Shown piece after piece: positions 1 through 8,433 of a DNA stretch of 38,781 nucleotides; positions within the stretch are counted from its first letter, which is position 1; every line of letters starts with the position of its first letter. Below the pieces are notes generated by a model. It was given only the letters and a program-made list of their open reading frames with translations. It did no database searches and was not told where the DNA came from. Origin of the DNA: Burkholderiales bacterium (GTDB lineage: Bacteria > Vulcanimicrobiota > Xenobia > Xenobiales > Xenobiaceae); NCBI GenBank assembly GCA_012799975.1, contig JAAZKF010000111.1, forward strand, positions 1 through 38,781. Reading direction: 5' to 3'. The position numbers and the translations under genes are program-made.

Positions 1-170
1 ACCCCACCCACACCAGGGTGTGGGTGGGAGGGGCCCGTCTGCGTCGTCAGGCGCACCTCTGCGGTGCTCACGTAGTTTCCAACTACGCTCCGCTCCTCAG
101 AACGCACGCCTTCCTGGCATCCAGACTCGCCTCGATGGCCTCGGTTCTCACGCCAGGCGGCGGATTCAGG
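1..170 (+). repeat. Interspersed MITE-like repeat, copy A (left end cut by window edge)
   Basis: This copy shares its sequence with copies at 4472-4649, 12316-12530 (reverse orientation), 13507-13590 (short form) and 38649-38781 (reverse). Its right terminus, ending in GGCGGCGGATTCAGG at 170, is intact, and its left terminus lies outside the window. It begins in a GC-rich palindrome (about 2-29, arms CCCACCCACACC and GGTGTGGGTGGG) that is also found in copy C but not in copy B. A small hairpin (CGTAGTT, loop TCC, AACTACG) lies at about 71-87. The right border directly abuts degraded transposase coding sequence. The copies differ by indels that are not multiples of three, so it is unlikely to encode protein. 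Confidence 0.9.
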
Positions 171-172
171 CA

Positions 173-402
173 GACGGTCGAGATTTTTGCCGGGCCTTCT
201 TCGACTGATACAATCGAGAACACTACCACTCCGCCCTGGCCTGGCTGATCCCTGAGACCGTCCACTACGGCCGCGCCGACGAGCTCCTCGCCTCGCGCCA
301 AAGGCTGCTGACAGGCCTACACCGCCAACCCGAGCAGGTTCATCGGCGGACCACCTCGGGCCACCCAACTGCCTGAAGCCGTTTGGATCAATCCACCAAA
401 CG
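173..402 (+). pseudogene. IS3-like (rve integrase-fold) transposase, C-terminal remnant
   Basis: Translation from 173 gives DGRDFCRAFFD, then a TGA stop at 206-208, then YNREHYHSALAWLIPETVHY and GRADELLASRQ in the same frame. This matches the C-terminal end of IS3-like integrase-core transposases as I remember them, where FF-x-WYN-x-EHYHSALA-LTPE-VHYGRA is typical; the stop replaces the expected Trp codon. After about 338 the similarity continues one base out of frame as FIGGPPRATQLPEAVWINPP, so there is also a frameshift. The catalytic DDE part is absent, presumably to the left of repeat copy A, whose border lies at 170 and which therefore seems to have inserted into this gene. It is non-functional. 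The family assignment rests on motif memory and not on a search. Confidence 0.65.
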
Positions 403-439
403 CCGCTTCAACTGGCGGTGCACTTCTTCCCCCGCCTGG

Positions 440-2164
440 TTACAGATCTGAAGTTCCCTTCTCGTCGGATTCAGCGGGTGCCAGCGGTGGTTCCGGTAAT
501 CGCCCGAAGAGGCAGAACCTCGTCGATTGATACAGAACAGGGCGGCCAGACCGGTGCAGGTCCACCACCAGGTCTTCAGGAGCCTTCCTCAGGTCCAGGC
601 AGAAAGCCTCGGTTTGCTTGGCCATGGGGGACGGTATGACGCCGAGGTAGTAACCCGGCATCTTCATCCCATCCGGGCGGTCCGCCAGGTAGTTCAAGCC
701 AGGAAGGTTGAACGCAACCAGCACCCCGTCCTTTCGGACCTCTTGCTGGATCATGCGGACCAGTTCGTTAATTTCCCGGACTTCAGATTCGGGGCCCCAC
801 ACCCGTCCCCGGACCGGGTCAAGAAGCACATAATGGCGCCTCTGCAATGTGCCACTGCGCAGACTGTCGCGAGCGGCCAGATGATAGGGGAGAATTCCGT
901 AGAATATGAAGGCCACGCTCAGGAAGATCCCTGCGCCGGTCACCGTCCACCGGTATCTCCCCCGAAGGCAGACCCATGCGAAAAGTAAGGCGGGGACGAG
1001 ATTGCGGAGTGCTCCCCAACTCAGCATATAAGAAGCCAGGAGCATCACCGTCGACAAGAGGTAAGCGGACTGGACCCGGGATTCGCGAAGACGGTCCGGC
1101 ACGAACCAAGGCAGCCAGAGAGGCACGGACAGGACGGCGATGCAGGGCCAGGCCAGGCCAAGCGGTGCACGGTTACTCTCGGGGACCAGGCTGCCCAGGG
1201 TCAGGAGCAGCCCGAAGGCTCCCAGGATGGGACGCGCTTGATGTAGAGGCATCACCGCCAGTCCAAGTAATCCGGCTCCCAGGGCCAGGATACCCGGCGG
1301 CACGGAGGGACAAGCGAACAAGGCGTTGCGATAAGCCATGAGACTGTTGGGATAAGCCAGAACGTCCATGGGGGCTGCAAGCTGCAGAACGGCCAGGAGC
1401 AGACCGGCCACGACGATCCCCTCAAGAAGCTCCGCCAGACGACGGGGCTGAAACGGCGGAGCCTCCGGCCTGCCCTGCCCCAGAACCAGCGTCGTGGTGA
1501 CCAGGCTCAAAGCCACCACGAAGGGTTCCTTGTGCCCCGAGACCAGGATCGCGTAGAAGGGTATCAGCGCAGCGACCGAGACCCACGCAGGCAGGGGAGC
1601 CGCGATGCGGGCCAGGGACATCGCGACCATGGCGATACCGAAGGGAGGTTTCAAAAGCCCGGCAACCCCGGCCAGGAAGCCCTGCCAGAAGGTGGCTCGG
1701 GCTCCGTCCCGATGGAGGATCAGGATCCAGCCGAGGACCAGGGGATAGACGTGATAGTCGCCGTAGGGGACATTCGCCACTGCCCAAGGACCCAGGAGAA
1801 ACTGGAGACCTCCCGCGGCCATCGCACCTGCTCTGCCCACCCTGAAGCGCATCGCCAGGAGAACTGTCAGCCCGACTGACAACGCATGGCACAGCCCGGC
1901 GACGAGGCGGACAGGATAGATCTCCATACCCCACCATGACAAGACGGGATGGTGCAGGAGGAACAGGTAGGGCCCGTAGGTAGAAAGGAAGTCCCGGTAG
2001 AGCACGCGTCCACGGGAATACTCTTCGAAGCCACGCAGCATGACGCCCTCCTCGGTGAGAAGGTTGTCCAGCCCGATGCTATAGTGGGCTATAATGGTTG
2101 CGTACACTGCTGTGGCCGCGGTGAGGGCCAGAGCGGCCCAGGGAACGGCGCGGCGCGTGGTCAT
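440..2164 (-). CDS. Polytopic membrane protein, GT-C glycosyltransferase-like
   Basis: About 574 residues from the chosen ATG, with a first membrane segment at once (PWAALALTAATAVYATII) and roughly ten more hydrophobic segments. A soluble C-terminal domain of about 130 residues follows. The first extracytoplasmic loop has an acidic cluster followed by YRDF and YGP (NLLTEEGVMLRG, then RGRVLYRDFLSTYGPYLF). That layout is typical of GT-C lipid-linked sugar transferases of the ArnT/PMT/GT39 type, where an acidic residue in this loop is catalytic. Such enzymes move a sugar from a polyprenyl carrier onto a protein or lipid outside the membrane. The reading frame is open up to 2386, but the extra 74 residues look like translated leader, so I prefer the ATG at 2162-2164; no strong ribosome site marks either. 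The substrate is unknown. It is transcribed divergently from the 2398 gene. Confidence 0.6.
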   Translation of the reverse strand: MTTRRAVPWAALALTAATAVYATIIAHYSIGLDNLLTEEGVMLRGFEEYSRGRVLYRDFLSTYGPYLFLLHHPVLSWWGMEIYPVRLVAGLCHALSVGLTVLLAMRFRVGRAGAMAAGGLQFLLGPWAVANVPYGDYHVYPLVLGWILILHRDGARATFWQGFLAGVAGLLKPPFGIAMVAMSLARIAAPLPAWVSVAALIPFYAILVSGHKEPFVVALSLVTTTLVLGQGRPEAPPFQPRRLAELLEGIVVAGLLLAVLQLAAPMDVLAYPNSLMAYRNALFACPSVPPGILALGAGLLGLAVMPLHQARPILGAFGLLLTLGSLVPESNRAPLGLAWPCIAVLSVPLWLPWFVPDRLRESRVQSAYLLSTVMLLASYMLSWGALRNLVPALLFAWVCLRGRYRWTVTGAGIFLSVAFIFYGILPYHLAARDSLRSGTLQRRHYVLLDPVRGRVWGPESEVREINELVRMIQQEVRKDGVLVAFNLPGLNYLADRPDGMKMPGYYLGVIPSPMAKQTEAFCLDLRKAPEDLVVDLHRSGRPVLYQSTRFCLFGRLPEPPLAPAESDEKGTSDL

Positions 2165-2397
2165 TGTGGACACGGCGGCGGGCCTTCGGAGCCCTTCATT
2201 GCAATCCTGCCCTCTGTCAGCGATCGGACGATATGATCCACCCTCCGGATTGGCAGCCGGCCTGAATCCGGACCGAGCATCGTAGAGGCCATTGCTTAAC
2301 CCGCGCGGGTGCATCCCAGCGAGCGGCGAGGCAACCGACACGATATTCACACAGGCTGCTGACAGGGAACCACGCACCCCCGGCAAAGGGGCAGCGG

Positions 2398-3048
2398 ATG
2401 CAACTGGATTATTACGCCCACTCCTGTTTCGCCGTGACCGATGGCACGGGCCGCCGTATCCTGATCGACCCCTACGATCCCACGGTGGGCTATACCATGC
2501 CGAACCGGCCGGCGGAGGTGACCCTCGTCAGCCATGCCCACTTCGACCACGACTACCTGGCGGCCGTCCCAGGTCGCACCCGGGTCCTCCGTGGAGCCGG
2601 AGAGCACCGGTTTGAAGGCCTGACCATCCAGGGATTCACGGCCGACCACGATGAAGAGGGCGGAAGCCGGCTGGGTCACATCACCATCTTCCGCCTCGAG
2701 GTCGACGGGCGCTCGATCGTGCACCTTTCAGACCTGCAGGGCCCGCTGACCTCAGAGGTCCAGGCGCGCCTGCAGGGTGCCGACATCCTGCTCATTCCCT
2801 GCGGTGGGGGCGGCTACACCCTGGGCCCCCGGGAGGCCGCTGACCTGGTCCGCACGCTTCGCCCCCGTCAGGTGGTCCCGATGCACTATCGGACCCCCTT
2901 CCTGAACCGCAGCCGATTTCCCGATCTCCAACCGGTCGACCCTTTCCTGCAGGAATTCGAGTCCCGCCCACTGCGCGAATCCTCGTTGCGGCTCGGGGAC
3001 CTCGCGCCCGAAGGCCCGGAGATCGTGGCTCTCAGCCATATTTTTTGA
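2398..3048 (+). CDS. Metallo-beta-lactamase-fold hydrolase (UlaG/YtkL-like)
   Basis: 216 residues covering one complete metallo-beta-lactamase fold. The N-terminus has the HSCF strand (H8) typical of the UlaG/YtkL branch. The metal site reads SHAHFDHD (H46, H48, D50, H51), with further candidate ligands D112 in SDLQG and H163 in PMHYRT. H84 in ADHD also lies in a conserved loop. There is no signal peptide, so it should be cytoplasmic. Members of this branch hydrolyse various esters, lactones or phosphodiesters, and the sequence does not show which substrate applies here. It stands alone, diverging from the membrane protein at 440-2164 and converging with the phosphofructokinase gene, with only 22 bases between the stop codons. 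Confidence 0.85.
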   Translation: MQLDYYAHSCFAVTDGTGRRILIDPYDPTVGYTMPNRPAEVTLVSHAHFDHDYLAAVPGRTRVLRGAGEHRFEGLTIQGFTADHDEEGGSRLGHITIFRLEVDGRSIVHLSDLQGPLTSEVQARLQGADILLIPCGGGGYTLGPREAADLVRTLRPRQVVPMHYRTPFLNRSRFPDLQPVDPFLQEFESRPLRESSLRLGDLAPEGPEIVALSHIF

Positions 3049-3070
3049 AGCGGAGCCCCGGCCTCAAGGC

Positions 3071-4342
3071 TCAGTCCTCGGGCTTATGGGGGTCCACTAC
3101 ATGCGAGAACTCTTCGATGAAGCGCTCGGGGGTGATGCAACAGACGGCTGCCATCTGCCGCAGGCGATCCCGCGACTCGAAATCCTGGCGGGTCAAGCGG
3201 ATCATGTATTCCCGGGCGATCCGATAGGACAGCGAGCTGCAGTCTACGAAGCGGACCTTGGTGCGGCGGGTCTGCGGGCTGATCAAGTCGGCAAACCGCA
3301 ACGGCACGATCCGCTCACCCTGCACCGTGATCACTGCATTGGTGCCACCGTTCTCCAGGAACTCGACGGCCCCGTAGCCCAGGTTGCGGGTATAGTCGAT
3401 ATCGAAGGCGGTCGGGTCCACGCAACGCAACTCATACCCCAACTCCTGGTTGACGATCCGCAGTTTGATCCCGAATTCCTCCAGGCGACGGCGGATGGCG
3501 AACTTCAGGATATCTGAAAAGTTCAGTTCTCCCAGATGCAGATGCCCGTATTCGTCGCGTTCGAGGACCTCGAACTTGGAGAGGAACTTCTCGAGCTCTA
3601 CGGGATCGATCCTCTCCATGAAGCCTTCGGCGACGATGGCCACCCCGTGCTGGCGGCCCTCAGCCAGGCGTTTGATGATCGAACCGACGATCGTGTCGAC
3701 GATCAGGCTCAGGCCGACCTTCCCCGTGAACTCTTCCGGAATCAGGGTCAGGGTGGCCCCGGCCGATTTGCCGATCCCCAGGGCCAGGTGCCCGGCCTTG
3801 CGCCCCATGGCGACCACCACGAACCAACGCCCGGTGACCCGGGCATCCTGATAGTAGGTGGACACGATGCGGCTGCCCTCGGCGCGGGCCGTCTCGAAGC
3901 CGAAGGTGGGGATGCCAGCAGGCAGGGGCAGGTCGTTGTCGATGGTCTTGGGGATGTGGGCAAACTTCAGATCGTGCCCCATATGCCGGGAGTATTCGGC
4001 GATCCGGATGGCCGAATAGGCGGTGTCGTCGCCCCCCAGGGTAACCAGGTGGGTGATCTCCAACTCCCGCAAGGTCTCGACCGTATTGCGCAGCAGGCGC
4101 TCATCCCTGGTCGGGTTGGCTCGGGAGGTCCGCAGCAGGCTACCTCCGTGGAGGTGGATCCGACTGATCTTGGGGATGCTGAGGAACTCGATCTTCTTCT
4201 CGCCGTTCATCAGGTGCTGGTAGCCATCATAGATCCCGATCACCGAGTGGCCACGCTTGATGGCCTCGATCGTGACCGAACTGATGACCGAGTTGGTGCC
4301 CGGGGCAGGTCCTCCCCCGATGAGGATTCCATACTTGCGCAC
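3071..4342 (-). CDS. pfp: 6-phosphofructokinase, pyrophosphate-dependent type
   Basis: 423 residues of the PfkA superfamily, which interconverts fructose 6-phosphate and fructose 1,6-bisphosphate in glycolysis. The N-terminal phosphate loop reads GILIGGGPAPGTN. Two specificity positions point to pyrophosphate as phosphoryl donor. The motif GGDD (103-106) has Asp where ATP enzymes have Gly. The catalytic motif PKTIDND (131-137) has Lys where ATP enzymes have Gly (PGTIDND). The substrate-binding MGR (179-181) is present. The C-terminal half is longer than in the E. coli ATP enzyme, which is usual for PPi or long-chain clades. The start is the ATG at 4340-4342, preceded by GGAAGAGAGGTGATCC. Donor use is inferred from these residues only. 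The gene is monocistronic, with repeat B lying upstream. Confidence 0.9.
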   Translation of the reverse strand: MRKYGILIGGGPAPGTNSVISSVTIEAIKRGHSVIGIYDGYQHLMNGEKKIEFLSIPKISRIHLHGGSLLRTSRANPTRDERLLRNTVETLRELEITHLVTLGGDDTAYSAIRIAEYSRHMGHDLKFAHIPKTIDNDLPLPAGIPTFGFETARAEGSRIVSTYYQDARVTGRWFVVVAMGRKAGHLALGIGKSAGATLTLIPEEFTGKVGLSLIVDTIVGSIIKRLAEGRQHGVAIVAEGFMERIDPVELEKFLSKFEVLERDEYGHLHLGELNFSDILKFAIRRRLEEFGIKLRIVNQELGYELRCVDPTAFDIDYTRNLGYGAVEFLENGGTNAVITVQGERIVPLRFADLISPQTRRTKVRFVDCSSLSYRIAREYMIRLTRQDFESRDRLRQMAAVCCITPERFIEEFSHVVDPHKPED

Positions 4343-4471
4343 CGGATCACCTCTCTTCCTGGCCCGACGCCCCGGAACTCAGCAGAGGCGGGGTAACCTG
4401 TGAAAAAAAAGCGCTTCGCCTCGACAAGAAGGATCCCCTGCGCGGGAGGGGCCTTGAATTCGCCACCTAGC

Positions 4472-4649
4472 CCTGAATCCGCCGCCTACCGTGGCATTCG
4501 GCCGTCGAGGCGGGCCCGTCTGCGTCGTCAGGCGCACCTCTGCGGTGCTCACGTAGTTCCCAACTACGCTCCGCTCCTCGATGCACGCCTTCCTGGCATC
4601 CAGACCCGCCTCGATGGCCTCGGTTCTCACGCCAGGCGGCGGATTCAGG
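4472..4649 (+). repeat. Interspersed MITE-like repeat, copy B (complete, 178 bp)
   Basis: A complete copy running from CCTGAATCCGCCGCC to GGCGGCGGATTCAGG, in the same orientation as copy A. The terminal inverted repeats are about 22 bp with two mismatches. The flanking pentamers are CTAGC (4467-4471) and CTGGC (4650-4654), a 4/5 match consistent with an aged 5-bp target duplication. It lacks the GC-rich palindrome of copies A and C. A degenerate echo of the terminus (CCTTGAATTCGCCACCT, from 4452) lies just outside its left border. It fills most of the 358-base gap between the starts of the phosphofructokinase (4342) and ParB-like (4701) genes, and I see nothing else clear in that gap. Confidence 0.92.
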
Positions 4650-4700
4650 CTGGCCGCCCGACGTGGACAACTCGGCCCGGGTCTGCTACGATTCCGAACC

Positions 4701-5693
4701 GTGAGTGACTCGGAAGGATATAATCCCGGAACCGCAGCCTACAAATACGAGCAGTTGCAGACCCGCAGCATGATCCGCTCGCTGCTGAGTCTTTTCGGCA
4801 GCCGACCGGACCCCACCCTGCTCTCCTTCGACCAGGTCCAGGCCCTGCTCCGCCCCGCCGCAGGGGTGTCGAGGGGAACCCGGATGATCCCCATCTCCCA
4901 TATCGTAGGCAGTGTGGGACGCTACCGGGACTTCGACCGGGCCTTCCTCCCCCTCAACCCGGCCTCTGAAGAACGCTGGAAGCGAATCGACGTGGCCATG
5001 CATGGTTCCAGCGGCCTTCCCCCCATCGACGTCTACCTGGTGGGCGAGGTCTATTTCGTTCGCGACGGGAACCACCGGGTCTCGGTGGCCAGGGCCAATG
5101 GCATGGAAGAGATCGAGGCCCGGGTGACCGAGATTCCGACCCGGGTGCCGTTGACCGCCGACCTGGACGTCGACGACCTGATCCGCAAAACGGAATACGC
5201 CCGATTCCAGGAAGAGACCGACCTGGACAAGTCCCGCCCCCAGGCCAACATCGACCTGACCGAGCCTGGTCGCTACGAACAGCTCCTCGAGCACATCGGA
5301 GTGCACCGCTACTATCTGGGCCTGGAGCGAGGTCATGAGGTCTCCATGCCCGAGGCCGCGCAGAGCTGGTATGACCACGTGTATCTCCCGGTGATCGAAT
5401 CGGTCCGCCAGAGCCGGGTCCTCGAAGAGTTCCCCCACCGGAGCGAGGCGGACCTCTACCTCTGGGTAGCCTGGCATCGCGAACGTCTCAAGAAGAAATA
5501 CGGGGTCCTGCCCCCGGACCAGGAGGTCGCCGCCGGTCTGGCGGAGCGTTTCAGCGAGCGCCCCCTGGCCCGCTTCCTGAAGATGCTGCGACGGATCCTC
5601 CAGGCTGCCGTGGCGGCGGCCCACGAGTCCCCCGCCCCTCCCGAGGCCGACAGACCATCGGACCCTGGCGAGGACCCGCCCGACCCGTCGTGA
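4701..5693 (+). CDS. ParB/Srx-fold domain protein of unknown function
   Basis: About 330 residues from a GTG start at 4701. The reading frame stays open back into repeat B (an ATG at 4581), but those 40 codons are repeat sequence. The central part has IPISHIVGSVGRYRDF (about 63-78) followed by GLPPIDVYLVGEVYFVRDGN (about 105-124) and HRVSVARANG. This is the ParB/sulfiredoxin-like fold with its D-G-N/H-H-R core, also found in a family I recall from Chloroflexi and Thermus genomes. The C-terminal half (W-YD-VYLPVIE, then EADLYLWVAWHRE) is typical of that same family. The ParB fold binds CTP or acts as a nuclease in other families, and neither role is shown here. The stop overlaps the GTG of the next gene (GTGA), so the two are translationally coupled. 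Confidence 0.75.
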   Translation: MSDSEGYNPGTAAYKYEQLQTRSMIRSLLSLFGSRPDPTLLSFDQVQALLRPAAGVSRGTRMIPISHIVGSVGRYRDFDRAFLPLNPASEERWKRIDVAMHGSSGLPPIDVYLVGEVYFVRDGNHRVSVARANGMEEIEARVTEIPTRVPLTADLDVDDLIRKTEYARFQEETDLDKSRPQANIDLTEPGRYEQLLEHIGVHRYYLGLERGHEVSMPEAAQSWYDHVYLPVIESVRQSRVLEEFPHRSEADLYLWVAWHRERLKKKYGVLPPDQEVAAGLAERFSERPLARFLKMLRRILQAAVAAAHESPAPPEADRPSDPGEDPPDPS

Positions 5694-6976
5694 GCTCTCC
5701 GCTACGCCTGGCCATGACGGCCGCCCACGGGGGTTATGGTTCCGAACAGGTCCCCGTGGGTGGGGGGGCCGCCATCTGCGAGCGCCTGTGCAGAACCTGG
5801 GGAGCCCGTCAGGATGTGGAACTCACCCTCCTGGTGCCGGGCCCCTCGGTCCCGCCGGGTCTGCGCTCGCTCCGCGTCGATGTCCTGGAGGGACGGACTC
5901 CCTCCTCGCTCGGGACCCTGAGTTACGCCCGTTTCTGCCGACGCTTCGAGAAGGTCCTGACCCGAACGCTGATCCGCCTGGCCCCCGACGCGGTCCTGGT
6001 CCACGACATCGCCGAGGCCCCGGACTTCCAGGCCCTGCACCGTCAAGGCATCCCTTGCGTGCCGATCCTGCACGTCGACGTCGTGGACTTCTTCTGCCGG
6101 ATGTATCTGGGCGGATGGGTGCGCCCCCAGGCGGCTGAAGCCTTCATGCGGCGGCTGCGCCCATGGCCAATCCTCCCTGACCTCTTGCGTCTGGTCTTCG
6201 ACAAGCAGGCCGCAGCGGCCCTCTGTTGCCCCCACCTGGTGGTGCCCTCCCGGGGGATGGCCGAAATCCTGGAAAAGACCTATCCCGAGATGGCACCTGG
6301 CCAGGTCGTCGTAGTTCCCTGGGGAGCCCCCGATGAAGAGCCCTCCGAGGCCGCCCTCCAGGCAGCGCGCAGCCGGTGGTCCCGGCGACTGGAGATCCCC
6401 GCCGAGGCCCCCGTGATCCTGACCTTGTCCCGTCTCTCACCCGAAAAGGGCCAGGACCTGCTGCTGGAAGCCCTGGCCTGGGGCGAGCAGCAAGGAGAAA
6501 TCCCGCCAGGCCTGACCCTGGTCGTCTGTGGCCAGGTCGCCTTCATGCAGGGGCCTGCCTTCCTGGAACGACTCCACCGGTTGGCGCGGAACCTGAGCCA
6601 GGTCCGGGTCATCTTCCCCGGCCACCTGGGTGGAGCCGAGAAACGGATAGCCCTGGAGAGGGCCGACCTCTTCGTCTCCGCCAGTCGCCACGAGAGCTAC
6701 GGCCTGACCACGATGGAGGCCCTGGCGGCGGGAACCCCCGTCCTGGCCCTGGAGACCCCCGGAGCCCGCCAAGCCCTGAGCCCGGATTGCGGGCGCATCC
6801 TGGCGCGAGGGGGAGACCTCCGGGCCAGGCTCTGGGACGAGATCCGGGACATGCTGGCAGACCACGGGCGCCTGGAGGCCATGGGCAGGGCAGCCCGGGA
6901 GCGCGCTGCCGCTCATCCCTTCAGCCTGGCCGCCGAGCGGCTACGCCTGCTCCTAGCCGGACTGAAAGATTCCTGA
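5690..6976 (+). CDS. GT4-family glycosyltransferase (GT-B fold)
   Basis: 428 residues with the two Rossmann-like domains of a GT-B enzyme. The N-terminal acceptor domain has a glycine-rich loop (VPVGGGAAICERL, about 22-34). The C-terminal donor domain has LTLSRLSPEKGQDLLLEAL (about 244-262) and the retaining-enzyme motif SRHESYGLTTMEALAAGTPV (about 331-350), with the E-x7-E pair that contacts the nucleotide-sugar. It should transfer a hexose from a nucleotide-sugar to an unknown acceptor in the cytoplasm, perhaps for a glycolipid, a polysaccharide or a compatible solute. The start is GTG at 5690, overlapping the stop of the ParB-like gene by three bases. It ends eight bases short of the convergent M16 gene. 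Confidence 0.85.
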   Translation: MSSPLRLAMTAAHGGYGSEQVPVGGGAAICERLCRTWGARQDVELTLLVPGPSVPPGLRSLRVDVLEGRTPSSLGTLSYARFCRRFEKVLTRTLIRLAPDAVLVHDIAEAPDFQALHRQGIPCVPILHVDVVDFFCRMYLGGWVRPQAAEAFMRRLRPWPILPDLLRLVFDKQAAAALCCPHLVVPSRGMAEILEKTYPEMAPGQVVVVPWGAPDEEPSEAALQAARSRWSRRLEIPAEAPVILTLSRLSPEKGQDLLLEALAWGEQQGEIPPGLTLVVCGQVAFMQGPAFLERLHRLARNLSQVRVIFPGHLGGAEKRIALERADLFVSASRHESYGLTTMEALAAGTPVLALETPGARQALSPDCGRILARGGDLRARLWDEIRDMLADHGRLEAMGRAARERAAAHPFSLAAERLRLLLAGLKDS

Positions 6977-6984
6977 ACCCCGCC

Positions 6985-8433
6985 TCAGGGGATCTGGACC
7001 GCGGGCCCCAGGAACTCGTCCACTTCCAGGAGCCGGACCGGCCCCAAACCCAGGGCCTCCAACTGAGGAGTCACCACCCGAGCATCCCCCACCACCACCA
7101 AGGCCATTTCTTCCAGGGCCAGGGTTCGGGTGGCCGCGCGCGCGGTGGAAGCCGCATCCACTTCCAGGAGGCGAGCGACGTACTCCGAGAAGTAGGCGTC
7201 CGGCAACCCGTACAGTTGCATCTCGAGAACCTTGGCAGCCAGATCCGTGCAGGTCTCAAACTCGCCGGGGAAGCTGTAGGCAGCATAGCTGCGCGCCTTC
7301 AGCAGCTCGGGCTCGGGGATGGGCTCAAGGATGGCCTCCAACTCGGAGAGGATCTCCCCCAGGGCCGCCCCCGTCTTGTCGGCCTGCACCGAGGTGCTCA
7401 CCAGGAAGGGCCCCGGGGCCCGGCGCATGGCGAAGCTGGAGCTGGCACCGTAGGTGAAGCCGTTGCGCTCGCGCAGATTCTGGTTGAGCCGCGAGGTGAA
7501 GGAACCGCCCAGGACGGTGTTGAGAATCTGCAAGGGGAAGAAATCCGGGGTGACCCGTTCCACACCGACCTTCCCGACGCGCAGGACGGATTGGGGAGAA
7601 TCGGGTCTGTCGACCAGGAAGATCCCCCGCCCCCGCGCGGGAATCGCACGGGTCGGAGCGTCGGACAAAGCCGGTCCCGAGGCCTTCCAGGAGCCGAAGC
7701 GGGAACCCAGGAGCTTCAGGGCCTGCTCGGGTTCCACGTCTCCCGTCACGACAAACGAGGCCAGAGCCGGATGGCACAACTGACGGTGGAAGTCCAGCAG
7801 ATCCTGGCGGGTCAGCCCGGCGAACTGGGCGGCCGTGCCGGAAGACGAGGTCCCATAGCGATGGTGCTCTCCATAGACCGTCCGGAGGAAGGCGGCATTG
7901 GCCAGCGAGGTCGGGTCCATCCGCATCTGCAGGAAGCTGGTCAGGAAGCGGGCCTGCAGACGGTCGACTTCGGCCTGGGCGAAGCGCGGACGCAGGACCA
8001 TGTCGGCCATCAGGTCCAAAGCCGGTTCCAGGCGCGCCGTGGGTACCCCCAAGGCGACCACGGTTCCGTCAAAACTGCAGTTGGCCGAGAGGTCGGCTCC
8101 CAACATGTCCACCGCCTCGGCGAACTCCAGGGAATCGCGCGCCCCGGCTCCTTCATCCAGGCAGGCCGTGGTGAAAGAGGCCAGACCGGCCTTGCCTGCC
8201 GGATCCTGCATGGCCCCGGCCCGGAAGAGCAGATTGACCGAGACCAGGGGCACCTTCTTCCGTTGGACGAACCACACGGGGATCCCATTGGGCAACTGCC
8301 GCTTCACGATCGGCTGCATCTTCAGGCCGGGTGGCAGGCCCGGCCGGGGAGGCGTCGTCCGATCGGGGATCCCGGCCTCGAGCGGGAGCGCGGCCAACAA
8401 GGCCAGCAAAAGTATGAGAAGAGCCCTCTTCAT
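6985..8433 (-). CDS. M16-family peptidase homologue, catalytically inactive subunit
   Basis: 482 residues with a signal peptide (MKRALLILLLALLAALPLEA) and two M16 domains. The zinc motif HxxEH expected after GLA is missing. The aligned residues are S86, T89 and A90 in GLASFTTACLDEG. The C-terminal domain keeps the conserved R/Y region (NQNLRERNGFTYGASSSF) that helps bind substrate in the partner's active site. In two-subunit M16 proteases one chain carries zinc and the other carries this R/Y pair, so this protein is probably the structural partner of the upstream gene product, acting in the periplasm or outside the cell. Its ATG overlaps the stop of that gene (ATGA), which supports stoichiometric synthesis. 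Confidence 0.88.
   Translation of the reverse strand: MKRALLILLLALLAALPLEAGIPDRTTPPRPGLPPGLKMQPIVKRQLPNGIPVWFVQRKKVPLVSVNLLFRAGAMQDPAGKAGLASFTTACLDEGAGARDSLEFAEAVDMLGADLSANCSFDGTVVALGVPTARLEPALDLMADMVLRPRFAQAEVDRLQARFLTSFLQMRMDPTSLANAAFLRTVYGEHHRYGTSSSGTAAQFAGLTRQDLLDFHRQLCHPALASFVVTGDVEPEQALKLLGSRFGSWKASGPALSDAPTRAIPARGRGIFLVDRPDSPQSVLRVGKVGVERVTPDFFPLQILNTVLGGSFTSRLNQNLRERNGFTYGASSSFAMRRAPGPFLVSTSVQADKTGAALGEILSELEAILEPIPEPELLKARSYAAYSFPGEFETCTDLAAKVLEMQLYGLPDAYFSEYVARLLEVDAASTARAATRTLALEEMALVVVGDARVVTPQLEALGLGPVRLLEVDEFLGPAVQIP

Noticed and set aside
2165-2386. N-terminal extension of the GT-C-like membrane protein
   Set aside because: The 74 extra residues lack any feature, run up to the divergent gene's start and would precede the obvious first membrane helix by a long polar stretch.
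4379-4630. Reading frame through the repeat encoding an MRTEAIEAGLDARKACIEE-like peptide
   Set aside because: The same peptide frame recurs in several copies, but indels not divisible by three break it in copies A and C, so it follows from the repeat sequence and not from protein selection.
4472-4649. Assignment of the repeat to Tn3-derived miniature elements (TIMEs)
   Set aside because: Those also give 5-bp duplications, but their ends are about 38 bp and typically begin GGGG, which does not match CCTGAATCC tips.
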